A DNA stretch of 64,000 bases. It comes from Cyanophora paradoxa (Eukaryota > Glaucocystophyceae > Cyanophorales > Cyanophoraceae). Below the pieces are notes generated by a model. That model had not been told where the DNA came from. It did no database searches and saw nothing but the letters and a program-made list of their open reading frames with translations. Both the position numbers and the translations under genes were made by a program. Shown here piece by piece: positions 1 through 9,030 of the stretch; the first letter of the stretch is position 1, and every line of letters begins with the position of its first letter. The DNA is taken from contig QPMI01000494.1 in assembly GCA_004431415.1 (NCBI GenBank), forward strand, positions 1-64,000, in the 5' to 3' direction.

Positions 1-869
1 TTCATGCTGGGATTAATCGCCTATGCCCTGAGTGGTTTGACAGAAAATCAGAGATACACTTGCTGGACTGGAATTGGAGCAAATGGGAAATCACTGCTCC
101 AAGAGTTGGTGAAAGACACATTTGGTGAGTATTATGGGTCACTGGACATGACATATTGGACTAAACCCAAGAAGAGTTCGTCAGAGGCTTCCCCAGAACT
201 CGCTTGCATTCTTGGTAAACGAATTGTTTTCAGTAATGAAGCAGAAGATGGTGATATGCTTCAACTGAACAAAATCAAACAGGTTACTGGTGGAATGAGA
301 TGAAGGTTCGAGCTCTTTTCAAAGATCTTGTTACATTCATTCCCATGTTCCAGTTGTTCTTGTCCACAAATGACAACTGGGAATCAGTAAACCAGATGCA
401 GCAATCCAAAGGCGAATTATCTACTACCGATTCGAAAATGTCTTCAAGGTCGATCCTCAGCCTGGTGAGAAGAAAGCAGACACCACTCTATGCGCCTAAT
501 GAAGAATGATGACGATTATAAAATGGCGCATATGTCCATTCTCCTGGAAATGTGGAGAACCCATTCTCTCAATGAATTCGTCACCAAACCACCCCAGTCC
601 ATTGTTGATCAAGGTGTTGAATATTTCAATGAGAATGACAAGATTGGAGAATGGATTCGTGAGAGTTATGAACTCACCAAGAGTCAAGGGGATTTCGCCA
701 CAAGTGAGTCCATTATCAGTCACTTTAAGATGACACATGGCAAATCGATGAAAAATTCACAGAATGCACTATCTTGAAGAGACTTCGCGAAGTCTTTAAT
801 GTGAAGGCTGAGAGAAAGCGAGTCAAGGTGTTCTTGCTCGTGCTACTTTGGGATCAAAAAGAAGCATAG
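1..869 (+). pseudogene. D5-like SF3 helicase/primase, decayed and cut by window edge
   Basis: Remnant of a viral superfamily 3 helicase of the poxvirus D5 type, which unwinds DNA at viral replication origins. Only the ATPase part and C-terminus are in the window. The Walker A motif GIGANGKS is encoded at 70-93, and a Walker B-like stretch (RIVFSNEAEDG) follows near 220-250. The sensor region FKPMF-like/FLSTN is in another frame from 300. The C-terminal part (MRLMKNDDDYKMAH...) continues at 490-777, and a final basic piece lies in a third frame to 869. At least three frame changes (near 297, between about 390 and 490, near 770) break it, so it cannot make a full protein. Its neighbours downstream are other replication genes of the same element. 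SF3 assignment is firm; an active form elsewhere in the genome cannot be excluded. Confidence 0.85.
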
Positions 870-980
870 TCGCAAGTTAGTGATGACAGTGATGTTGAAG
901 GTGGGATGAGTAAACAAAACAGAATCGATTCTAATACTGATTGAATTTCTTATTTTTAAAAACCTTACTGTAAATGGTTT

Positions 981-1108
981 GTGTGACAGCTGTGACACCT
1001 TTTAATTGGTGTGACGCCTGTGACGCCTGTGACGCCTACTTTCAACTTTTAAAATTTCCAAAATCTACAAACCTCTGAAAACAGGTGTACAGGCGTCACA
1101 GGCGTCAA
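981..1108 (+). repeat. VT-palindrome repeat, copy 1
   Basis: A stretch of TGTGACGCC units (981-1036), a conserved AT-rich core (CTACTTTCAACTTTTAAAATTT...) and a reverse-complement arm GGCGTCACAGGCGTCAA (1091-1108) form a large imperfect hairpin. Two better copies in the same orientation are at 16,574-16,700 and 16,865-16,991. In one frame the left arm reads VTPVTPVTP and the right arm VTGVTGVT-like, but this copy is interrupted by stops. Confidence 0.8.
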
Positions 1109-1255
1109 CCCAATAACCACAGACCCCCCCTGTGGGTCGATGACTTTTCGATTCTTATCGGACAATATAAAAAAACGTATCGTAAATCGGGTGTTTGACA
1201 AAAATTGACTGGCGATTTAAGGGATCATTGCGTTTTCCTTTGACTTGACAGAACA

Positions 1256-1477
1256 GGATTATTCGACGAAATTCAGCGGCAGCTGGTCGAAAAGAATGAT
1301 ATTGCAGAGGTAGCGGAATATATTGCAAAGATCAGAGCCAGTAATGGTAGACCATATCAAAAAGAAGCGATGTATGCAAGCAGACTCGACACAGTAAATG
1401 TATATGTCCCAAAGGCACGAATGTGCGAATTATCAGAACCTGAAAAATTCGAAATGCGTTCAAATTGCCCAAAATAA
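1256..1477 (+). pseudogene. unrecognised 73-residue coding remnant
   Basis: An open stretch without a start codon that ends in TAA. The translation looks like real protein (starts GLFDEIQRQLVEKND, ends MCELSEPEKFEMRSNCPK), with balanced charge and no low complexity. I do not recognise the family. It lies between the dead helicase and the dead polymerase, and both sides are full of stops, so it is probably a fragment of another decayed viral gene. The bases on either side (1109-1255 and 1478-2159) show no continuous frame. The second stretch may include the far N-terminus of the polymerase, with a short conserved-looking patch at 1976-2060. Confidence 0.4.
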
Positions 1478-2159
1478 TATGTTCCCTTAAAGTAAAAGAT
1501 GCCCGCCAATCCAATAGAATCATCAAAGAGAAGAAAACGAAATACTCGGTCTTTAGGAACCTTTAGTTACTGGTGAATTACAGAATTCGAATATGATCGC
1601 CAGCAGCAATCTTGGATAGGAGACCAAGGTTATCTCAACTCACAGAAATTACAAATCGCCTCTATGATCGTTTTGAGAAAATGGAGGATTCAGGATGAAG
1701 TTTAAGGTTGGGAACAATTGAACCCGAGATTGAGGATGGGAAGCAATGAACAAAGCATATTCTTGTTAACCTATCGAGCAAGAGGGGAGGTTATCCAAGA
1801 TGGATTGAATCTGAGAGAATTGCACCACTCTACCTCAGAGACTCAGACAGAAACTCCAAGACCTGAGAGCAATTAAGACTCGGTTGACCTTCATTTGTAA
1901 TCACCAAAGTGAGTGATCCAAGGTGTGGATCACCAATTCATTTACAGTGATTACTTGTCATCACAAGTCACGAAATATTGATGTTGACTGCGAAATGCCC
2001 TTCAACCATGCAGGAGCAGATGATGCAGGTGGACAGTTACAGACTGGATCGCATTGAGATGCTGAGAGTGGTAATAATGTCTTATGCTCCTGTGGGTGGT
2101 GCTTCTTCTCAACTCCTGAGTGATTGGATCAAAGAGAGCAACTGTGAATGTCAAGAATA

Positions 2160-4714
2160 TTGATGGTCAAGATTGCTTCAAGTATGCAATCTTGGCTTAC
2201 CTGCACCGAAATGATATTAATAAACACAGAGCAATGAACCAGCCAGTATAGAAGATGTTAAACGAACTCAATTTCGAAGGCATCCAGTTTCCAGTGCCTG
2301 TGATGCAGAGGTTATTGATCGATTGAGGAGCAGAACCTGAACTGAGTATCAACATTTATGGTGCAGATAATCAAGCACAGTGTTTCTATCCTCTCCATCA
2401 ATCCAGCAACCCGAGGAGAAAGACCAAGATCAACTTTTATTAATCGAAAACGAAGAGGATGATAGAGGGCATTATATCACCATCATGTCTCTGAGTAGAC
2501 TCCTGAAAACCACCTTTGATAAAGCCCATGATGGTCGCATTATTACTGTGAGACCTGCCTGTCTCGTCAGAACTCAGGAGAAGCTGACATTCACTTAGAA
2601 GCCAATCGCTGCATGATTGGAGGAGAGCAAAGTAAATGCCCGAAATCTGGAAGTCAAATTGCATTTGGGCTTCAACACCTTCGCAAAACTGTGTGGCTTC
2701 CCACTATCTGCTATGTAAAAATGGATAGTCACTCGGTTCAATTGATGAGAACCGCAGTAAAAGAGAGGTAAATCGGTTTCTCTAACAGTTGTGATGGGGG
2801 ATGAGGTGATCTCTCATCATTTCGAGGGATCAGATCCACTTGGTGCTCTGTTTACCACTCTCACAGAGATCAGACCCCAAGTAATCCGCACTCTATTCAC
2901 CATATTCCATGCACCCACTCACAGAAGAGCAGAAAGCACAATACAAGATCACTAAACACTGTTATATCTGTGCCGAACGATTTACCATGAGAATTTCCCA
3001 GTGAGAGACCATTGTCATCAATCAGGAGCATTTATTGGGAAAGCATGCCGAAACTGCAACCTCCACAGAAGAATCTCAAAGCAAACCAAGGTAGCAATTG
3101 TGGTGGATCACATGGATGAATGTGGACACGAAATATTCGCAAAATGCACAGCAAGATGATAAACTTCGTGTTGAGATTCTGAGCAAGAATTTCGACCAAT
3201 ACCTCTCCCTGCAATGGGGCATGTGGAAATTCATTGATGCTTCGCATTTCATGGACTTCAGGCAGTGGATGCAATGATCTAATGGGTAAATTCCAGACTT
3301 TCCGAGAATTGGCGTTTCCCAATATGGATTAGATCCTGCCCATTATGTTTCGGCTCCTGGATTATCCTGGGATGCAATGCTAATTTATACCAGAGCAAAG
3401 ATTGAGCAGATCAGTGATGTAGGGCAATACGAATTTATGAGAGGGCAATTCGAGTGGGTTTGCTACAATGCCTACTCGATATGCAAAGGTGGAAACCCAG
3501 ATGACCATATAGTTCTCTTGGATGCAAATAATCTGTATGGTTATGCTCTCAGTCAAGAACTGCCCATTGGCGATTTTCGATGGGAAGATGTCTCAGAGGC
3601 ACTTAAAGAGACCCCAGGACGAAGTGCCTTCATTGAAGTTGACCTGGAATACCCACAAACTCTCACAGATCATTACGATTTTCCACTTGTAGTGAATAAA
3701 GAGCATGTCACCACCGAAATGCTGGGTGGGTATCAAAGAAGTTACTGGATATCACAGGTGAGAAGATAAGCAAAGACCCAAACTCACAGCAACATTCTCA
3801 CCCAAAAACAACTATGTGATTTCCAACCTCTCTTGGTCTATCTTGTGAGCAAAGGTATTATATCACGAAGGTTCACAGGGTTCTCTCATTTGCAACCTCT
3901 GCATTTATGAATAGTTATATTGATCTAAATACGAAATTGAGGCGCCAATCTATGTCCAGATTCGAGAGTGACTTCTTTAAATTAATGAACAATGCAATCT
4001 ATGGTAAATGCCTCGAATCATGCAGGGGTCGCTCTGTGGTAAAGATTGCAAACAGTGAGAAACTCTGCAAGAAATATGCTGCAAGTCCACTCATCAAGGC
4101 AACCAATGTATTAAACGAAAATGCTGTTGCCTTTGAGATGTATTCCAAGCATGTTCACTTAGATAAACCTGTTGCAATTGGTGCTTTCGTGCTGGATTTG
4201 CGAAACTCCATAATAGCAGGTTCTTTTTTGATGTGGTGAGGAGAACTTGGGAAACAGCAGAGCTACTATTCCATGATACAGATTCTTTCTGCTACTGCTG
4301 CATACCAATGATCTAAATAATGAGATGAAGCGAATTTCTGAACACCTGGATTGCAGTAATTATGATCCCTCCCACCTCTCTTTGATAGGAGCAATCGTTT
4401 GATTCCAGGTAAATATAAAAACGAGTTTCCAATGCAAAGATTGTGGAGTATGTAGTCTGAGATCGAAACTCTATGCTTTCAGAACTGAGACCTTTGATAA
4501 AATAAAGATGTCTGGGACTTCCTCAAAAGAGTTCACTTTGATGATTTCAAAAGATGCCTGTTTGAAGGCATCACCAAAACAGTAGCAGTAGTAAACAAGC
4601 GAAGGCAAGACCACAACCTATATGATTTGGAGAGCAGAAGGGTGGCTCTAAACCAACTCGATAGCAAAAGGAAGATATTAGACGATGGAATTCACAGCAT
4701 TCCATTTGGGCTCT
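2160..4714 (+). pseudogene. Polinton-type protein-primed family B DNA polymerase, decayed
   Basis: Fragments in changing frames follow the order of Polinton/Maverick polymerases. First is an N-terminal DGQDCFKYAILAYLH segment and a SINIYGADNQAQCFYPLH segment (2160-2400). Next is an exonuclease-region piece near 2640. Then a VRDHCHQSGAFIGKACRNCN HNH-like zinc motif (3001-3060) and YGLDPAHYVSAPGLSWDAML (about 3325-3382). The palm motif LDANNLYGYALSQ is at about 3519-3557, KLMNNAIYGK at 3979-4010, and the catalytic DTDS at about 4275-4286. The end is the conserved LDDGIHSIPFGL before TAA at 4714. Frames change or stop near 2160-2480, 2600, 3000, 3275, 3770, 4240, 4310 and 4470. Motif order and spacing make the identity secure; it is not functional as written. 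It replicated the element DNA with a terminal protein as primer, by analogy with the family. Confidence 0.88.
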
Positions 4715-4881
4715 AATCTACTTCATCAATCTTTCTTTTTCTTTGGTTTCGCTCTCCAAGAAGTAACAAACCGCGAATTAAATGCAGCAGCCATATACAT
4801 CTTAATCCTGGATCATTGGGCTCAATTGCAAAGTAGTTGGGAATTGTGTTCTCCTTCCACACAGAGTCTTGCATTTATTAT

Positions 4882-6290
4882 ATGAGAGATAAGGTAAAGA
4901 TGCCTTCTACACAAATAGGATTGAGACAACCACCAAGAATTGTGAGAAAAGAGGCAATTGAAGATCGAGGGAATATTCTGCCCATCACAGTTCCAGTGGA
5001 GGAGAAGAGCAGTCGAATATTGAAAAGATCAGAGATGGTCAAGCAATTAATCCCAGAGACCCTCCCAGCTGAGACAGCACCAAAAGAGTCGAAGATTGCT
5101 AAGAAGTTCTATGATCCCAGGACAGGCTACAAGGGATTTACTGCAATGAGACAGGAACTACCAGAGGAGAACTACAAGAAAATGAGAGAATGGTATGATA
5201 AGCAGGAGGTTGTCCAAATTAATGCACCTACCCTATCTCGAAAGAGAGATCCCATGATTCCAATTAGGCAACCCCTTGATACATATGTGATTGATCTGCT
5301 CTTCTTTCCTGCATACAAAAAGCAGAATGATGGTTATGATACATTTATGAGTGCAATGGAATCAACCTGAGAACAGGGTTCATTATTCCAATGAGAGACA
5401 AAAGTGCTCTTACTACACTTGCAGCATTCAAGCAACTTGAACAGAGAGTCCCCAGACCAATTGTTCGCATTCAGAGTGATAGTGGAAGCGAATTTACCAA
5501 TGTGTTATTCACAGATATTGGGAACGAAATTCATTGAGCATCAACTAAGTGATGTTGCAGATCACAGAACCCAAGGTCGGATTGAAGCCTTTAACAGACA
5601 GATCAAGAGATTAATCACAAACTACTGCATTGCAAATAATACTGCACGATTTTTTGATGTGTTGGGTGATATTGAGTATAATTATAATATACCATCCACT
5701 CTGCAACCAAGAGAAAACCAGCAGAGACCACAGAAGCCCACTACAAAGAGATAGTGAATATGGAGGATCAGAGATTCAAGAAATCGATTGAGTATCTTGA
5801 TGCTCTGAAACCTGGAATGTTTGTGAGAGTGAAAGTTGAAAAGAATCCATTTGCAAAGCAGGGTGTTAATTGGTCTCGAATTGTTATAGTGTGGAGGGCA
5901 GAGAGGGCTTCAAATTCAGAATCAGAAGTCCCAGTGGTGAGATAGTTGATGGTAGATTCGCTTTTCATGAACTGCTTCCCATTAAAGGTGTTGAGTATCA
6001 TGAAACTCCCACAGTGGATGCCCTTGAACAGGCAAAAGAGGAAGCCAGGGTTGATTCAGCAATCAGAAAGGAGGGCATAGAAAAAGCAAGTGAAGTTCCA
6101 AAAGAACCCCTCACAGAAGCAGAGCACAAAGAAGGGCAGAGTAGAGAAAGAGTTGAAGAAGTTGACCATAGCAGGAACCCAGAAATTATCAGAAGTTAAC
6201 AGTCAGAGATGGTATAATGACTTTTCAACCACCAAGGAAACATATACTGCACCCCAAACTCGATTTAATTTACGAAGTGGTCAGAGGAAA
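4882..6290 (+). pseudogene. retroviral-type DDE integrase, frameshifted
   Basis: Integrase of the rve superfamily, as carried by Polintons. A basic N-terminal part (4882-5260) leads to the catalytic core: first Asp in TYVIDLLFF (near 5285), second Asp in IQSDSGSEFTN (near 5475), Glu in RIEAFNRQIKRL (near 5585). The C-terminal DNA-binding SH3/chromo-like part reads PGMFVRVKVEKNPFAKQG (near 5810) and then FKFRIRSPSGEIVDGRF (5910-5960). A charged tail ends at TAG 6288-6290. Frame changes occur near 5365, 5530, 5750, 5880 and 6180, so the protein is broken at least four times. Together with the dead polymerase this means the element cannot move on its own. Confidence 0.87.
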
Positions 6291-6294
6291 TAGA

Positions 6295-6537
6295 TTAACA
6301 ACGCTTTCGGAATCTCTTAGACCTCTGGCGAATTTTCCTCATTTGTCTATCTTTTTCAATAATTTCCAAGAAGAAAGTTTCAAGATTTGAAACCAGTTGG
6401 TAATTATAAACAAAGAACAGTCTCACATGCTCTGGCTGTGACATGAAGAAATTGTAATAGAAAGCAGTTTTGAAATCATGGATCCAGTCTGATTGGGGAG
6501 CATGGATGATAGCAGGGTCTTGGTAGATGGGATCCAT
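6295..6537 (-). CDS. hypothetical 80-residue basic protein
   Basis: Open frame from ATG (MDPIYQDPAIIHAPQSD) to a stop, convergent with the integrase remnant (they end within a few bases of each other). The middle is aromatic-rich (DFKTAFYYNFF, LFFVYNYQL) and the C-terminus strongly basic (RKIRQRSKRFRKRC). There is no recognisable domain. The frame stays open upstream to 6573 without another ATG, so a longer N-terminus is possible. Small basic proteins of this kind are common in PLVs, but I cannot assign a role. Confidence 0.45.
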   Translation of the reverse strand: MDPIYQDPAIIHAPQSDWIHDFKTAFYYNFFMSQPEHVRLFFVYNYQLVSNLETFFLEIIEKDRQMRKIRQRSKRFRKRC

Positions 6538-6577
6538 AGCAGAAGTTGAGAGAATCCAGAAAATCCTTGTCAATTTT

Positions 6578-8081
6578 TTATTTTGTTAGTGCCCGATCTC
6601 GACGAAACCTGATAGCTGCTGCCGAGAGGATTCCGAATCTGCTTTCAGAATTGAAAACGGAGCAGTTGGTAATAAAATACATATGTATGACCGAGATTGA
6701 TGGAGTTTCAGTGATGTTTCGGTGAAGTTTCGGTGCGAAGTTTCGGTGAAGTTTCGGTGTGATGATAAATGACCAGGAAACACCATCTTGTGAGGTTGCA
6801 ACATTGAAGGTCTTAACAAAGGCATTGGTCACACCAGACCCATATGCAATTATAGATGCTACCTCATATATATATGGGAAGGATACTTGGAGATACTCAG
6901 TGGGAACACTCCATATCCCATCAGGAGCAGATGCATTTGCCTCCCAACCTGTTAAAGAAGGTCTTGCTTTAAATGCCTCCCTTCCAATTTTTGATGATGA
7001 AGCAGTGAATGCACCATCTGATAGAAGATACCAGTTAGCATCAATGGGAGGTATATTATTCAGAGTGGATGATATATAGAACCTTGCAGGGTTCTTGATT
7101 TCGTAATTTGCAACCAGTAAATCACAGAGTCTATCAATCATTACTGTGTTTGCTGCTATATACATTTCGGTTGCATCTATCATATCAGGGATCTTAGAGG
7201 TATCATCCAGAGAGTTTACTATGGTCTTTGGAAGTGGAACAGAGAGTCTATAATATCTTGCATATCCTTGGTCATCATTATATGGGAGAAACTCTTGCAT
7301 CTTTTCCAGGGCTGAGAGTTCACTTGCAGCCATCAACATATTAATTAATGGACTCCCAGAGGTCGAAGCAATCCATGAGAGAATGCCCCAGCTGTTGACA
7401 TCTTCATAGGAATATCCCACATTTGGGGCATCTGTTTCATTGACCTCACCACAGGATATACTGATCACAATTATATCATCATCATCATCATAGATCTTTT
7501 TAGCATGGCTGTAACCACATACACTGGGATTGTTGTTACCTGATATTGCACCATCAATTAGAGACATCCCATCATAGTTCACAGGTGAGAAGTAAGTTGG
7601 TGCAGCAGAGGTGGATCTTGCAGCAATCTTGCTGGGATGGATTTGTAGGAGTTATCATTGGTGATAAAAATGGCTTCATGCTCACAGTGTCAAAACTTGT
7701 GATCACTACATCTTTTAGAGAGTCTTGAATGAGAGACTCACCAGTAACAGTGAGAATGGCTGTCTCCAATGGGGTCACATCATACTTGGTGTTGAAAAGG
7801 GCATTATCTATAATATTTCTGGGATTTGCAAAGATTAATGGAAGTTGATTGAGATATGTTGAATGCAAATCGGTAGCAGTGAGTTTGGGTTCGTTTGGAA
7901 ATTCGAGATTTTTCACATTGAGACCAATCGCAATAATCCCACCAGTGGATGTTCCACTCACCAGGTCAACAAGGTCTATTACTCTTTTTCCAGTTCGAGT
8001 TTCGATTTCTTTTAGCAATCTCGTAATAATTATACCACGAGCTCCCCCACCTGAGAGACTGAGAATTACACGAAGGGGCAT
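6578..8081 (-). pseudogene. patatin-like phospholipase with discoidin-like C-terminal domain, one frameshift
   Basis: The N-terminal part starts at ATG 8081 (MPLRVILSLSGGGARG). It has the oxyanion glycine motif SGGGARG, the nucleophile GTSTGG (Ser, near 7955) and, in the next frame, the catalytic Asp of LIDGA (near 7555). These are the Ser/Asp dyad and anion hole of patatin acyl hydrolases. A one-base frame change near 7,620, just before the conserved SAAPTYF motif, separates nucleophile from Asp. After the lipase (to about 7080) comes a second domain (GWEANASAPDGIW..., SQDGVSWSFI) resembling F5/8-type C/discoidin carbohydrate-binding folds. A short tandem repeat (6,711-6,760) sits inside this domain and probably scrambles its end. 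The gene is divergent from the fibre gene with 49 bp between starts. Lipase identity is firm, the discoidin call is moderate. Confidence 0.8.
6711..6762 (+). repeat. GTTTCGGTGAA minisatellite inside the lipase gene
   Basis: Four to five units of GTTTCGGTGAA/GCGAA in tandem. On the coding (minus) strand they encode repeated HRNFTET/KLHRN peptides that interrupt the discoidin-like domain, so this looks like a local expansion. Confidence 0.75.
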
Positions 8082-8130
8082 CTTTACTTTACTCAAATTT
8101 AATAAATCTCTATAAGTAGAGTAAACAGGG
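8082..8130. promoter_or_regulatory. divergent viral promoter between lipase and fibre genes
   Basis: Only 49 bp separate the two start codons. The sequence is AT-rich with TTTAATAAA and CTATAAGTA elements, which can serve as TATA-like boxes for either direction. Confidence 0.45.
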
Positions 8131-9030
8131 ATGAGTTTCAATTATCCAGCAAACCTGCAAACCATTCCTTCATCAGGAAGAGGGAAGGCAGATAACAAAC
8201 ATGTAAATTTCGATAACTTGACAGCCAGAGGGTCAATCTCAATCGACCATAGTGCAGATGAACCCTCAAAGACTCACCCAAGAATGCATGCACTTTCAAT
8301 AAACGAAATGGATCCTGAAAAAGAGGATGTGAGTGTTGCTTTCAGCATGGGGAATGTGAAATCGAATCAGGTAGCCCAGATTAAAGCAACCAGGAGCAGA
8401 CCAAGAAAACTGAAAACCAGTGGAACCCATCCAGATATTCCAACTCGATTCGATAGTGGAAGGTTGATATTCAATGTTCAAAATGAGAAGGGTGGGCATC
8501 AGAGTGGTTTAAGAATCTATAATGAAGGATCAAATGCAATTGCACAAATTCCCGAAATAGTACAGATAGCACCCCATGGAGAGACCAACAAAATCGAGTT
8601 CACTAACAATGTTTATCCACGAGATATTGTGGCGAATTCGGCTTCTAATGCGCAATTCGGTTTCCAACTACCAAGTGATACAGCAAAGAATAAGGCGTCT
8701 ATCACTGTCAACAGTAGCCCCACTCAACCAGTAACAATTCATTTACATCCAGACCTTGTCGAAATGGATAGGCACCTTTTACCTCTGGTAACTAATACCA
8801 AAGATCTTGGTATCAGAACCAGGCAATGGCGAAATATCCATGGAAGCAATGTCTATGCAAATGGAGAGAAACTTGTAAGTGAGAAGACCATAAGAGAGAT
8901 CTTTGAATATTATGGACCTGTCCCAGTTCCCTTTCCTCTTCCATGGGATCCACCAGATTTAACACCAAAAAGCAACCAGGAAGAGAATACACAGCAGATG
9001 AGACAGTTCCCTTTGGGCAGCACATTGTGA
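8131..9030 (+). CDS. tail-fibre-like protein, N-terminal part (299 residues)
   Basis: ATG at 8131 (MSFNYPANLQTIPSSGRG). The chain is beta-rich without membrane segments. Residues about 225-265 read LGIRTRQWRNIHGSNVYANGEK, the LGSSSKRWKNIY-type motif found in phage tail fibres and many viral adhesins. The frame ends at TGA 9028-9030, but its last 25 residues are a shadow. The real continuation is the +1 frame (PGREYTADETVPFG...), reached through a slip in an A-rich tract near 8,970-8,980. The original gene was therefore probably one protein of about 1,100 residues running to 11,447. Whether this is a mutation, programmed frameshifting or a sequencing error cannot be decided here. Role inferred: attachment fibre of the virion. 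Confidence 0.75.
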   Translation: MSFNYPANLQTIPSSGRGKADNKHVNFDNLTARGSISIDHSADEPSKTHPRMHALSINEMDPEKEDVSVAFSMGNVKSNQVAQIKATRSRPRKLKTSGTHPDIPTRFDSGRLIFNVQNEKGGHQSGLRIYNEGSNAIAQIPEIVQIAPHGETNKIEFTNNVYPRDIVANSASNAQFGFQLPSDTAKNKASITVNSSPTQPVTIHLHPDLVEMDRHLLPLVTNTKDLGIRTRQWRNIHGSNVYANGEKLVSEKTIREIFEYYGPVPVPFPLPWDPPDLTPKSNQEENTQQMRQFPLGSTL

